A DNA stretch of 15,803 bases from Armatimonadota bacterium (GCA_014381035.1 JACMIS010000353.1:1-15803), one strand, 5' to 3'. Positions 1-7,418 are shown, numbered from the stretch's first letter. Numbers and translations: made by a program. The notes: generated from the sequence alone by a model not told the origin.

Positions 1-596
1 ACCTCTTTCCCGGACAATCGCTCGTTGAGGGCACCCGCCAGTATCAAGGCGTCGTTCGCGGACAGGGCAAGATCGAGCACGAGGCGCGTTTCCGTGTGTC
101 CGGTGGAAAATAGTAACACCAGCAACACTTTATTTTCCGACGCAGGGGAAACAAAAATCTGTTTCAAGCGGGTGTCGGTCGCGTCGGGCGCGGTCGCGAC
201 AGCAGGCAAACGGGTCATCGCGGTGAGCAAGCCGCAGGTTTTGCGGATGATCGTGTCCAATTCGGACGACACGGACGCGACGGCAGAGCGGATGCGGGCG
301 GTTTCCTCCGACGCAATCGGGGCGGGGACCATCAAACGCGAAACATAGAAACGGTAGCCACGGTCGGACGGAACACGCCCGGCGGAGGTATGCGGTTGGC
401 GTAAGTAGCCGCGCTCGCTCATCTCCGCCATCTCGGAGCGGATCGTCGCCGACTTGACGCCGAGGCTGTATCGCTCGACGAGCACATGGGAGCCGACCGG
501 TTCGGCGGTCGCCACATAGTCGTTGACGATCACTTTAAGTATTCGCTGTTTGCGGGCGTCTAATTCCATTGCCGGTTGGTTTGTTTCGCTTTCCAT
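1..596 (-). CDS. hrcA: Heat-inducible transcription repressor HrcA, 3' part cut off by the window edge
   Basis: HrcA is the repressor of class I heat-shock genes (groE, dnaK); it binds an inverted-repeat operator and needs GroEL to stay active. Reading the minus strand from the ATG at 596 gives 198 codons with no stop before the edge, so only the N-terminal part is present. Residues 15-75 form the winged-helix DNA-binding domain, including VGSHVLVERYSLGVKSATIR (34-53). The HrcA signature TSAGRVPSDRGYRFYV is at 70-85, followed by the start of the GAF-like domain. A second in-frame ATG lies at 569. No Shine-Dalgarno sequence precedes either ATG, and a 10-bp palindrome (598-607) sits immediately upstream. 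The gene is divergent from clpC. A consensus promoter lies about 120 bp upstream, giving a long leader. I see no classical CIRCE. Family call is very secure from the wing signature; the exact start is less so. Confidence 0.96.
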   Translation of the reverse strand, partial: MESETNQPAMELDARKQRILKVIVNDYVATAEPVGSHVLVERYSLGVKSATIRSEMAEMSERGYLRQPHTSAGRVPSDRGYRFYVSRLMVPAPIASEETARIRSAVASVSSELDTIIRKTCGLLTAMTRLPAVATAPDATDTRLKQIFVSPASENKVLLVLLFSTGHTETRLVLDLALSANDALILAGALNERLSGKE

Positions 597-648
597 CGTT
601 TTAAAACAGGGCGGGCAGTAACTACCCAAAGAACACGGGGAAGGAAGC

Positions 649-700
649 ACGGCAGGTTGGCTATTTGCACGAGTCGCAGAGTAAAAACTTTCGTGCCGTG
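649..700 (-). repeat. Competing inverted repeats in the hrcA leader
   Basis: CACGGCA (649-655) is the inverse complement of TGCCGTG (694-700), and GCACGA (667-672) is the inverse complement of TCGTGC (691-696). The two pairings share bases 694-696, so they cannot both form in the transcript. Both lie in the predicted untranslated leader of hrcA. Significance is uncertain because the arms are only 6-7 bp. Confidence 0.3.
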
Positions 701-706
701 AGCCGT

Positions 707-733
707 TTACACCGTGTTGCATTATACGGTGAA
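707..733. promoter_or_regulatory. Operator-like inverted repeat over the hrcA -10/+1
   Basis: CACCGT (710-715) and ACGGTG (726-731) are perfect inverted arms with a 10-bp spacer that cover the -10 box and +1 of the hrcA promoter. Including flanking TT/AA the site spans 27 bp, the overall size of a CIRCE element, but the arm sequence differs from the classical TTAGCACTC. Autoregulation by HrcA is an inference. Confidence 0.5.
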
Positions 734-749
734 GCGGTCCCCCTGTCAA
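721..749 (-). promoter_or_regulatory. Consensus sigma70 promoter for hrcA
   Basis: On the minus strand there is a perfect TTGACA (749-744) and a perfect TATAAT (726-721) with a 17-bp spacer. Predicted +1 is near 714, leaving an hrcA leader of about 118 nt. This is the best promoter match in the window. Confidence 0.88.
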
Positions 750-806
750 ACACGGGCAAACGCCACGGTTGGATTTTGGAAACTACTCTTTGAACCGGGG
801 ACAGCA

Positions 807-827
807 CGGCGAATTTGCCGGTATACT
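807..827 (+). promoter_or_regulatory. Possible clpC promoter (-10 TATACT) with an adjacent near-palindrome
   Basis: TATACT at 822-827 is a good -10 box about 95 bp before clpC. No convincing -35 stands 16-18 bp upstream. A near-palindrome, CGGCGAATTTGCCG (807-820), directly precedes it and could be an activator or repressor site. A TATAAA at 910-915 is an alternative, but it lies between the ribosome binding site and the start codon. Confidence 0.3.
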
Positions 828-900
828 ATGTGATACGCCTTTCGAGGCAACAAACCGGGGTTCGCAAAGTCAAAACGGTTTTTGACGCTCTAACAGATTT

Positions 901-909
901 TAGGAGGGG
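901..909 (+). promoter_or_regulatory. Ribosome binding site fixing the GTG start of clpC
   Basis: TAGGAGGGG at 901-909 is a strong Shine-Dalgarno match, 11 bp before the GTG at 921. It supports the GTG start, which also gives the usual [14 protein letters not shown]-terminus. Confidence 0.8.
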
Positions 910-920
910 TATAAACTCCC

Positions 921-3518
921 GTGTGGCAACGATTTACCGAACGAGCGCGACGTGTGGTCTTCTTCGCACAGGAAGAAGCCGGACGGCTCGGCGAAAACTA
1001 TGTAAGCACCGAACACCTACTCTTGGGGTTGGTGCGCGAAAACGATAGCGTCGCGGCGCGCATCCTGGATCGGCTGGGCATTTCGCTCGGGCGTATCCGC
1101 TCGGAGATCGAGCGGCAGGTGGCGCGTGGCGACGGCCGTCTGGGGCAGGATATGCAACTCACGCCGCGAGCGAAACGCGTGATTGACCTCGCCTACGACG
1201 AAGCGCGGCAACTGAATAATAACTATATCGGGACCGAACACTTGCTTCTCGGACTGATCCGCGAAGGGGAAGGGCTCGCCGGTCGCGTCCTGAACAAACT
1301 CGGCGTTGATCTGGAGCGCACCCGGCGTGAAGTGACCCTGCTCCAGGATTCCGAGCCGAATCAGCAAGGCAACCCGACCGGACAGGGCGCGGGGGCACGT
1401 CCGCAGCGGTCGCGTACTCCTACGCTGGACGAGTTCGGGCGCGATTACACCGAACTGGCGCGTCAGGACAAACTGGACCCGGTCGTCGGGCGAGGCGCGG
1501 AGATCGAGCGCGTCGTGCAGATCCTGTCTCGCCGCACCAAAAATAACCCGGTGCTTGTCGGGGAACCCGGCGTCGGAAAAACCGCAATCGCGGAAGGTCT
1601 CGCGCTGCGCGTGATCCAACAAGACGTGCCGGAAATGCTCAAGGACAAGCGGATTGTCGCGCTGGACCTGGCGGGGCTGGTCGCCGGTACGAAGTATCGC
1701 GGCGAATTCGAGGAGCGCATGAAGCGCGTCATGGAAGAAGTTCGCAAGGCGGCGGGTGAAGTCGTCCTGTTTATTGACGAACTACATACCCTCGTCGGCG
1801 CGGGTGCCGCGGAAGGCGCGATTGACGCGTCCAACATCATGAAGCCCGCCCTGTCTCGCGGCGAACTGCAATGTATCGGCGCGACGACGCTGGACGAGTA
1901 CCGCAAGTACATCGAGCGTGACGCCGCCCTCGCCCGCCGCTTCCAGATGGTCAAGGTCAACGAACCGTCCGTGGACGAAGCGGTAGAGATTCTGCGCGGA
2001 CTGCGTGCCCGCTACGAGGAACACCACAAAGTAGAGATCACCGATTCCGCGCTTGATGCGGCGGCGAAACTCGCCGACCGCTACATCTCGGACCGGTTCC
2101 TGCCGGACAAAGCGATTGACTTGATCGACGAAGCCGCGAGCCGTGTCCGTTTGCGTGCCGCGATGGCTCCGCAACCGCTCCGTGAAGCGAAACAGGAGTT
2201 GATCGGTATCGAGAAAGAACTCAAAGCAGTTCCCGAGAAGCGCGACTACGAACGCGCCCGGTTCCTGGAAGCACAGTCTCAATACTTGAAAGACCGAATC
2301 ACCGAACTGCAAACCAAGTGGGAAGAGGAACGCGCCGCGAACCCGATGATCGTCGGCGAGGATGAAGTCGCGCAGATCGTCTATTCGTGGACCGGGATTC
2401 CGGTGTCGCGACTGGTCGAGACCGAAACGCAGAAGCTGCTCAAAATGGAAGACGAGTTGCACAAGCGGGTCATCAGCCAGCACGAAGCGATCATCGCGGT
2501 GTCGAAGGCGGTTCGCCGCGCCCGCTCCGGTCTGAAAGATCCGAAAAGACCGATGGGTTCGTTCCTGTTCCTCGGACCGACCGGCGTCGGAAAAACCGAA
2601 CTCGCCCGCGCTCTGGCGCAGTTCCTTTTCGAGAAGGAAGAGTCGCTGATCCGTCTCGATATGTCGGAATACATGGAGCGGTTCGCCGTGTCGCGCCTTG
2701 TCGGTGCGCCTCCGGGATATGTCGGCTACGACGAAGGTGGGCAACTGACCGAAGCGATCCGTCGCCAGCCTTACTCGATCATCCTGCTGGACGAAATCGA
2801 AAAGGCGCACCCGGAAGTCTTCAACCTGCTCCTGCAAGTGATGGAAGACGGGCGGTTGACCGACTCGCAAGGTCGCACCGTGGACTTCCGGAATGCAGTA
2901 ATCATCATGACCTCGAACATCGGGGCGCACATCATCAACCGCGAACAGGGGATCGGCTTGCGGAAGATGGTCAAGGGCAAGGATGAGGACCCGAAAGAGT
3001 ACGAGGCGATGAAAAGCCGCATCGGCGAGGAACTCAAGCGGGTATTCCGACCGGAGTTCATCAACCGCATCGACGAGTCCATCGTGTTCCACTCGCTCAC
3101 GGCGGCGAATATTCGCCAGATCGTGGAGCTGATGCTCGGTAGCGTTCGCAAACAGGTCGTGCAAAAGGGCATGATCCTCGAAGTGACCGACCCGGTGCTG
3201 GAAAAGTTAGCCGAGGAAGGGTTCGACCCGCAGTACGGGGCGCGTCCGCTCCGCCGCGCAGTCCAGCGGCTGATCGAAGATCCGCTCGCCGAGGAAGTGT
3301 TGTTGGGAAGATTCAGTGTCGGGGATGTTATCCGCGCCGAACTGGAAACCGAACCCAACACGGTCGAGGGCGAAAAACCGGTGTCCACGATCATCTTCCG
3401 CAAGGGCGAATCGCTCGATGAGGACGGTGAAACGGGCTTGGGCGGCAACGACCGGGAACCGGCACTACTTGCCGCCCCGCACGGCTTGCCGGAACTGCCC
3501 CCGCCGAGCCTGAACTAG
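921..3518 (+). CDS. clpC: ClpC-type AAA+ unfoldase, ATPase subunit of the Clp protease
   Basis: Hsp100 unfoldase that threads proteins into the ClpP chamber in the cytoplasm. The 865-residue product has two Clp N-repeats (about 1-145). The first AAA+ module has Walker A GEPGVGKT (214-221) and Walker B VVLFIDE (281-287). A short middle domain (about 415-470) of UVR/coiled-coil type marks ClpC rather than ClpB. The second AAA+ module has Walker A GPTGVGKT (552-559) and Walker B IILLDE (620-625), followed by the [10 protein letters not shown] sensor-2 region. An IGL tripeptide at 678-680 sits where the ClpP-docking loop is expected. The last ~35 residues form an acidic then proline-rich tail beyond the usual end. 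The start is GTG behind a strong RBS. It stands alone: ctsR, mcsA and mcsB, often linked to clpC in Firmicutes, are absent here. Divergent hrcA suggests shared stress control, but that is inferred. Confidence 0.97.
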   Translation: MWQRFTERARRVVFFAQEEAGRLGENYVSTEHLLLGLVRENDSVAARILDRLGISLGRIRSEIERQVARGDGRLGQDMQLTPRAKRVIDLAYDEARQLNNNYIGTEHLLLGLIREGEGLAGRVLNKLGVDLERTRREVTLLQDSEPNQQGNPTGQGAGARPQRSRTPTLDEFGRDYTELARQDKLDPVVGRGAEIERVVQILSRRTKNNPVLVGEPGVGKTAIAEGLALRVIQQDVPEMLKDKRIVALDLAGLVAGTKYRGEFEERMKRVMEEVRKAAGEVVLFIDELHTLVGAGAAEGAIDASNIMKPALSRGELQCIGATTLDEYRKYIERDAALARRFQMVKVNEPSVDEAVEILRGLRARYEEHHKVEITDSALDAAAKLADRYISDRFLPDKAIDLIDEAASRVRLRAAMAPQPLREAKQELIGIEKELKAVPEKRDYERARFLEAQSQYLKDRITELQTKWEEERAANPMIVGEDEVAQIVYSWTGIPVSRLVETETQKLLKMEDELHKRVISQHEAIIAVSKAVRRARSGLKDPKRPMGSFLFLGPTGVGKTELARALAQFLFEKEESLIRLDMSEYMERFAVSRLVGAPPGYVGYDEGGQLTEAIRRQPYSIILLDEIEKAHPEVFNLLLQVMEDGRLTDSQGRTVDFRNAVIIMTSNIGAHIINREQGIGLRKMVKGKDEDPKEYEAMKSRIGEELKRVFRPEFINRIDESIVFHSLTAANIRQIVELMLGSVRKQVVQKGMILEVTDPVLEKLAEEGFDPQYGARPLRRAVQRLIEDPLAEEVLLGRFSVGDVIRAELETEPNTVEGEKPVSTIIFRKGESLDEDGETGLGGNDREPALLAAPHGLPELPPPSLN

Positions 3519-3520
3519 AC

Positions 3521-3576
3521 ACAAATCACAAAATGCCCTGCCGGAAAATTTTCCGGCAGGGCATTTTGTGATTTGT
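3521..3576. terminator. Perfect 56-bp palindrome, terminator of clpC
   Basis: Bases 3521-3548 are exactly the reverse complement of 3549-3576, with no spacer. The core is GC-rich (GCCCTGCCGG and its complement), closed at the centre by AAAA/TTTT, and flanked by an A-rich left arm and a T-rich right arm. It begins 2 bp after the clpC stop. The symmetry would let it terminate transcription in either direction. Confidence 0.88.
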
Positions 3577-3679
3577 CTCCTGTTTCTTGAGGTAATCTAT
3601 TTGTGTCCACGACAAATTTTGATTGCGTGCGCAACTAAAATCGCGCGATCGTGTAAAGATATTTAGAAGGAATCTACTT

Positions 3680-4549
3680 ATGGCTAACCGACCTGTTGGA
3701 ATTGTGATGACACCCTCCGAAGCGCATGAGGCGAAAGGCGTGGTTATCAACCGGACGATTGGTTCCGATAAACTCGTACTTTTAGACCCGTTTCTTTTAC
3801 TCGATCATTTGACCGTCGCGGACGCGACCTCCGTACCCGGCGATGGAGGCGAGGAGAACGAACTCGGGTTTCCGCGCCATCCGCACCGGGGGATTGAGAC
3901 GCTGACCTACGTGTTCTCGGGGCGGATGCAGCATAAGGACTCGCTTGGCAATGCGGAAACCGTCAGCGAGGGCGAGACGCAGTTTATGGTGGCGGGCGCG
4001 GGCATCTTCCACGAGGAGAAGCCGTTCGCGAACGCGGAGGGGGTTCACGAGTCGGTACAGCTGTGGATCAACCTGCCCGCGGACCGCAAGATGACTCCGG
4101 CGTCGTACCGCGCCGCGCACAACAGCGAGGTGCCGACCGTGACTACCGATTCCGGCGCGACGGTTCGGATAGTGGCGGGAACGTTCCACGGGGCGACCGG
4201 TCCCCTGCGTGAGAGCGCGGCGAATCCGACCTATCTGGACGTTCACCTGCCCGCCGGTTCGAGCGTCACGATCCCCGCCGCGGACGGCGAAACGGCACTC
4301 GCGTATGTATACAAAGGCGAACCGACGTTCGGCGACGAGCACACGGAAACCAAGGCACCGAACCTCGCAATCTTCGTCGAAGGCGGCGACACAATCACGG
4401 CGCGGGCGGGGATCGGCGAAGCGCGGTTCGTGTTCGTGAGCGCGAAGCCGTGGAACGAGCCGGTCTTGCAGTATCGCTCGCTCGTGCTCTCCAACGTCAC
4501 GCAGATGAAGGAGGCACTCGACGACCTGAAAAATGGGACGTTCGCGTAA
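3680..4549 (+). CDS. Pirin family protein (cupin, quercetinase-like)
   Basis: Pirins are double-cupin metal-binding proteins. Some have quercetin 2,3-dioxygenase activity and others are regulators, so the substrate cannot be named here. The ATG at 3680 is chosen over an upstream in-frame ATG at 3623 because AGAAGGA (3666-3672) lies 8 bp before it; this gives 289 residues, the normal pirin length. The metal ligands are visible: H67 and H69 in RHPHRGIET, and H111 and E113 in GIFHEE, matching the H/H/H/E set of human pirin. The C-terminal cupin (about 185-275) is the more degenerate half, as usual. Between the clpC terminator and this gene, ATCGCGCGAT (3640-3649) is a perfect 10-bp palindrome and could be an operator. 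A hairpin follows the stop codon. It appears to be monocistronic. Confidence 0.93.
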   Translation: MANRPVGIVMTPSEAHEAKGVVINRTIGSDKLVLLDPFLLLDHLTVADATSVPGDGGEENELGFPRHPHRGIETLTYVFSGRMQHKDSLGNAETVSEGETQFMVAGAGIFHEEKPFANAEGVHESVQLWINLPADRKMTPASYRAAHNSEVPTVTTDSGATVRIVAGTFHGATGPLRESAANPTYLDVHLPAGSSVTIPAADGETALAYVYKGEPTFGDEHTETKAPNLAIFVEGGDTITARAGIGEARFVFVSAKPWNEPVLQYRSLVLSNVTQMKEALDDLKNGTFA

Positions 4550-4558
4550 GGGATATGT

Positions 4559-4585
4559 CGGGCGACAGGTCATTACTGTCGCCCG
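4559..4585 (+). terminator. GC-rich hairpin after pirin
   Basis: CGGGCGACAG (4559-4568) and CTGTCGCCCG (4576-4585) form a perfect 10-bp stem with a 7-nt loop, starting 9 bp after the pirin stop. It lacks a T-tract on either side, so it may terminate inefficiently or serve mainly as a 3' stabilising structure. Confidence 0.55.
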
Positions 4586-4592
4586 AAATCGG

Positions 4593-4610
4593 TATAATTG
4601 GGGTAGGAGA
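4593..4610 (+). promoter_or_regulatory. -10 box and ribosome binding site before the PD-(D/E)XK-like gene
   Basis: A perfect TATAAT (4593-4598) is followed by AGGAGA (4605-4610), which is 8 bp before the ATG at 4619. If the -10 box is used, transcription would begin at or inside the Shine-Dalgarno sequence, giving a leader of about 14 nt. The -35 region overlaps the hairpin and does not match the consensus. Confidence 0.45.
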
Positions 4611-4618
4611 ATCTACCC

Positions 4619-5215
4619 ATGACCTATTCGGACTTCACACTTTCACTTGCCATCAGCAAGTTCGGCTTGACGCTCGATATGGATACAGATCTGTTTTCGA
4701 CGGTGCCCCCCCTCCCCCCCGGCGAACTATTACAGCAAACTCTCCAATACAATGCCCCACTCGCGATAGCTATTTCGACGGAGAAAGCCCGTTCCGAGTT
4801 ACTGATCGCCCCCGTTTTGATGGAACTAAGACGTCAGCGCGGCGGCAAGGTGAACTTATTTTCTGGCAACCTTTTTTCTGTCGATATTTCTGTTGGCTTA
4901 TCCGGATTCTGCGATTTTCTGCTGACGCATTCCCCCTATCAATCTGAGATACAGGCTCCCGTCGTAGCAATCGTGGAAGCCAAAAAAGAAGACGTCACGA
5001 ACGGATATGGGCAGTGCGTTGCGACAATGGTAGCAGCCCAGCAGTTTAATTCACGGGAGCACGAACCAATCGAAATCATTTATGGCGTCGTGACAACCGG
5101 TGACATTTGGAAGTTTCTCTCGCTTAAGGGTACCGACGTGAAAGTGGACCGTGATACCTACTATCTGGATCGCATTGAACGGATTCTGGGCGTCCTATGG
5201 CACGTCACCGAGTGA
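4619..5215 (+). CDS. PD-(D/E)XK nuclease-like protein of unknown function
   Basis: A 198-residue cytoplasmic protein without signal peptide or membrane segment. It resembles a widespread cyanobacterial family of conserved hypothetical proteins whose core looks like a PD-(D/E)XK nuclease fold. Candidate active-site residues are E60 in TEKARSELL, D99 in GFCDFLL, and E120-x-K122 in VAIVEAKKE. The family motif NGYGQCVATMVAAQ follows at about 128-141. Its substrate and role are unknown, and I have not assumed restriction activity: no methylase, specificity subunit or other defence gene is adjacent. ATG 4619 is supported by a good RBS. Codons 30-34 (PPLPP) are written as C7-T-C7, a slippage-prone tract. 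The stop codon merges with the putative trpA -10 element. The fold assignment is by motif only. Confidence 0.75.
   Translation: MTYSDFTLSLAISKFGLTLDMDTDLFSTVPPLPPGELLQQTLQYNAPLAIAISTEKARSELLIAPVLMELRRQRGGKVNLFSGNLFSVDISVGLSGFCDFLLTHSPYQSEIQAPVVAIVEAKKEDVTNGYGQCVATMVAAQQFNSREHEPIEIIYGVVTTGDIWKFLSLKGTDVKVDRDTYYLDRIERILGVLWHVTE
4706..4720 (+). repeat. C7-T-C7 homopolymeric tract inside the PD-(D/E)XK-like gene
   Basis: Seven C, one T, seven C at 4706-4720 encode Pro-Pro-Leu-Pro-Pro near residue 32. Gain or loss of one base in either run would truncate the protein early. Synonymous proline codons could have avoided such runs. Confidence 0.9.
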
Positions 5216-5221
5216 TACAAT
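5213..5221 (+). promoter_or_regulatory. Extended -10 promoter candidate for trpA
   Basis: TGATACAAT (5213-5221) matches the extended -10 form TGnTATAAT with one mismatch. Its TGA is the stop codon of the preceding gene. It ends 9 bp before the trpA ATG, so the transcript would start at or within a few bases of the initiation codon. No convincing -35 is visible. Confidence 0.45.
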
Positions 5222-5230
5222 ACCGTCGCC

Positions 5231-6049
5231 ATGCCCGTTTCCCGTTTTGATACTACGTTCGCCGCCCTGCTACAGCGCGGCGAGAAAGCCCTCGTCGCGT
5301 TCGTCACCGCCGGAGACCCCCTGCCCGACCGCGCCGCCGATGTCGTTTGTGCTATAGCCGATGCCGGTGCCGACATTGTCGAGATCGGTATCCCTTTTTC
5401 CGACCCCTTAGCCGATGGACCGACGATACAAGCGTCGTCGTTCCGCGCATTGCAAGCCGGGATGACACCGCCGAAAGTGCTCGACATCGTGCGCGAAGTA
5501 CGGGCACGAAACGCGACCACGCCACTAGTTTTGATGGGCGCGTACAATCCGATCCTGCAATACGGCGCGGAAGCGTTCGCGAACGCCGCAATAGAGGCGG
5601 GCGCGGATGGTGCCATTCTGACCGACCTGACGCCGGAAGCGGCGGGCGAGTGGAAGCGTGTCGCAGATGCCGCCGGAATGGCAACGATCTTTCTGCTCGC
5701 ACCGACCTCGACACACGGACGGATGGCAATCGTCGGGAAAATGACGACCGGTTTTATTTACACGATGTCGCGGGCGGGGATCACCGGGGCACGTTCGGAT
5801 GTGCCGGACGAACTCCCACATCTGCTGTCGCAGATTCGCCTGTTTAGCGGAAACACGCCGGTCTGTGTCGGGTTCGGTGTCAGTACGCCGGAACAGGTAC
5901 GCGCTATCTGTCAGTACGCGGACGGTGCCGTCGTCGGTAGCGTGCTCGTAGACCTGCTCCACCGCGAGCGCGAAAACCCGGATCTGATTACCATAACCGC
6001 CGATTTCGTGCGGTCTTTAAAAAACGGCACCCGAAGCAACGAAGTCTAA
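5231..6049 (+). CDS. trpA: Tryptophan synthase alpha chain
   Basis: TrpA cleaves indole-3-glycerol phosphate to indole and glyceraldehyde 3-phosphate, and indole is channelled to TrpB in the alpha2-beta2 complex. The 272-residue TIM barrel is full length. Catalytic E51 lies in DIVEIGIPFSDP and D62 in LADGPTIQ, matching Glu49 and Asp60 of the Salmonella enzyme. FIYTMSRAGITGAR is the loop-6 region, and VGFGVST and AVVGSVLVD carry the phosphate-binding loops. No trpB or other trp gene is present, so the pathway genes are at least partly dispersed or lie outside the window. There is no Shine-Dalgarno sequence before ATG 5231; a -10-like element 9 bp upstream suggests an independent, possibly leaderless transcript. 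Identification is secure. Confidence 0.97.
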   Translation: MPVSRFDTTFAALLQRGEKALVAFVTAGDPLPDRAADVVCAIADAGADIVEIGIPFSDPLADGPTIQASSFRALQAGMTPPKVLDIVREVRARNATTPLVLMGAYNPILQYGAEAFANAAIEAGADGAILTDLTPEAAGEWKRVADAAGMATIFLLAPTSTHGRMAIVGKMTTGFIYTMSRAGITGARSDVPDELPHLLSQIRLFSGNTPVCVGFGVSTPEQVRAICQYADGAVVGSVLVDLLHRERENPDLITITADFVRSLKNGTRSNEV

Positions 6050-6073
6050 AGAACACGGTAGTTTTGCCGATAC

Positions 6074-6108
6074 TTCATCGGGAGCCGCGAACGACGCGAT
6101 CCGATGAA
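6074..6108 (+). repeat. Inverted repeat before the PEP-CTERM protease start
   Basis: TTCATCGG (6074-6081) and CCGATGAA (6101-6108) are perfect 8-bp inverted arms with a 19-bp spacer. The right arm runs into the weak ribosome binding site AAAGAG (6107-6112). It could be an operator, or a hairpin that limits access to the start region. Confidence 0.4.
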
Positions 6109-6119
6109 AGAGTCTTCCT

Positions 6120-7418
6120 TTGAAACGTTCTATCCCGTTCGGGCGTGCCTTTCTGGTTCCGTCCGCGATGTTTTTAACGGCACTATGCGCCGTGTTTTAC
6201 TCCCCCGCTCCTGTCCATGCCGCAATTACGGCGTGGCTCGACTACACCGATTTCGACACTCGTTTGAGCGAATTGGCGGCTACAGCGACCGTTTCCACAT
6301 ACACGGTTGGCGAGCAGACGCAGATTCGCACCGGCATCCTGAGCGATCTGCAAACGATCTATGATGGCTTCGACGTTTCGTTCACCGAAACGCGCCCCGT
6401 AACCGGCGACTACGAACGCCTCGTCTGGGGATTGAGCACGAATACGACCGGTCTGCTCGGGTTGGCAGACCGTATTGATCTGCGCAATCTTCATAGAAAC
6501 GACACATCGCGCATCTATACCGCGAACTTTATCGGAATCGTTAACGAGTTTGACGGCATGGATCAACGCGACACACAACTCGATCAACTCTCCCGCGCCC
6601 TCGCAGGCACTGCGGCGCACGAACTCGCACACAACCTGGGCATCGAGCACTGCGATTGTTATGCCCATTCGGGAATCGGTCCCGACAACTACGCGAACAC
6701 GAACGGTTTGCAAAACAGCCAGATCAGTGCCACGGGTGGGACCGCCTTAAACGAAGTCGGTCGCGAAACCTTGCGATCATTCTCACCCTGGGAGCGAGTG
6801 AAACTCGCCTATGCCGGGGGACTCGTCGCCGAGGCACCGCCCGTTCTTGCTGAGCAGGCCCATGTCCACGATTCACTCGACACCACGCAAAACCTCTCCC
6901 TGACGAACCTGTCCGTGGTGAAGGCGGCATCGGCGATGATTACGGGCGCAATCACGGCAGTAGATGAAGTCGACTATTATTCCTTCGCTTTGCTTGCCGG
7001 TCAAACCCTGACCGCACGGGTCCACAGCGACACACCTGGTCATATCTCCAATCCAGTCAACTCGTTCTTGAGCCTCCTCGCTCCCTCCGGGGCGGTGGTT
7101 TTTGCGGATGACGATATCGAGTATAACCGCCATGTATTCAACAGCGGGTTGCGAAGCGACCTGTACTCGCTCGACACATTCTTTGTGAATGTACCGGTCA
7201 TGGAAACCGGCATTTACACCCTCGTCGTGAGCGGGGTCGGCGGCGATACCGGCGATTACGAACTACTCATCGCGACAAATCCCGCTTCGCAAGGGGCGGT
7301 CGTCGTTCCTGAAACCTCGACAGGATGGCTTGGATGTGGCGGCTTCGTTTTGGGGGCGTCTGTTTTCTGGCGGCGAAAGCGTGGCGACATTTGTCGCCAC
7401 GTCAGTTTTGTGGCATAA
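6120..7418 (+). CDS. Secreted zinc metalloprotease with C-terminal PEP-CTERM-like sorting signal
   Basis: An exported 432-residue protein. Residues 1-34 form a signal peptide (KR, hydrophobic core, cleavage after PVHA). HELAHNLGIEH at 167-177 is a zincin motif, HExxHxxGxxH, with ligands H167, H171 and H177 and catalytic E168. Residues about 270-390 resemble a bacterial pre-peptidase C-terminal beta-sandwich (VDYYSFALLAGQTL ... GDYELLI). From 396, VPETST is followed by a short hydrophobic stretch and then WRRKRG, a PEP-CTERM-type sorting tail with Thr in place of the second Pro. Nine further residues follow the basic cluster, which is unusual; they are encoded within a terminator hairpin. The start is TTG 6120, because an in-frame stop at 6105-6107 leaves no upstream choice and the later ATG 6168 would lose the signal peptide's basic end. 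Physiological substrate unknown. Confidence 0.85.
   Translation: MKRSIPFGRAFLVPSAMFLTALCAVFYSPAPVHAAITAWLDYTDFDTRLSELAATATVSTYTVGEQTQIRTGILSDLQTIYDGFDVSFTETRPVTGDYERLVWGLSTNTTGLLGLADRIDLRNLHRNDTSRIYTANFIGIVNEFDGMDQRDTQLDQLSRALAGTAAHELAHNLGIEHCDCYAHSGIGPDNYANTNGLQNSQISATGGTALNEVGRETLRSFSPWERVKLAYAGGLVAEAPPVLAEQAHVHDSLDTTQNLSLTNLSVVKAASAMITGAITAVDEVDYYSFALLAGQTLTARVHSDTPGHISNPVNSFLSLLAPSGAVVFADDDIEYNRHVFNSGLRSDLYSLDTFFVNVPVMETGIYTLVVSGVGGDTGDYELLIATNPASQGAVVVPETSTGWLGCGGFVLGASVFWRRKRGDICRHVSFVA
7380..7409 (+). terminator. Intrinsic terminator inside the 3' end of the protease gene
   Basis: CGTGGCGAC (7380-7388) and GTCGCCACG (7393-7401) form a perfect 9-bp stem with an ATTT loop, followed by TCAGTTTT. 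It lies before the protease stop codon (7416-7418), so ribosomes must translate through it. Its loop and right arm contain the -35 box of the deoC promoter. Confidence 0.65.

Noticed and set aside
597..920. A classical CIRCE element between hrcA and clpC
   Set aside because: Neither TTAGCACTC nor GAGTGCTAA occurs; only a different inverted repeat of similar size is present.
1782..3164. A 460-codon open frame on the minus strand across clpC
   Set aside because: It is antisense to conserved AAA+ motifs and has no recognisable family; long antisense frames are expected in GC-rich coding DNA.
3619..3641. TTGATT and TAAAAT as a pirin promoter
   Set aside because: The spacer is only 11 bp, too short for a sigma70 promoter.
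4450..4947. A plus-strand frame bridging the pirin end and the PD-(D/E)XK-like gene
   Set aside because: It overlaps two supported genes in another frame and its product resembles no family.
4619..5215. A restriction-modification or other defence system around the PD-(D/E)XK-like gene
   Set aside because: No methyltransferase, helicase, specificity subunit or other defence gene is adjacent; the neighbours are pirin and trpA.
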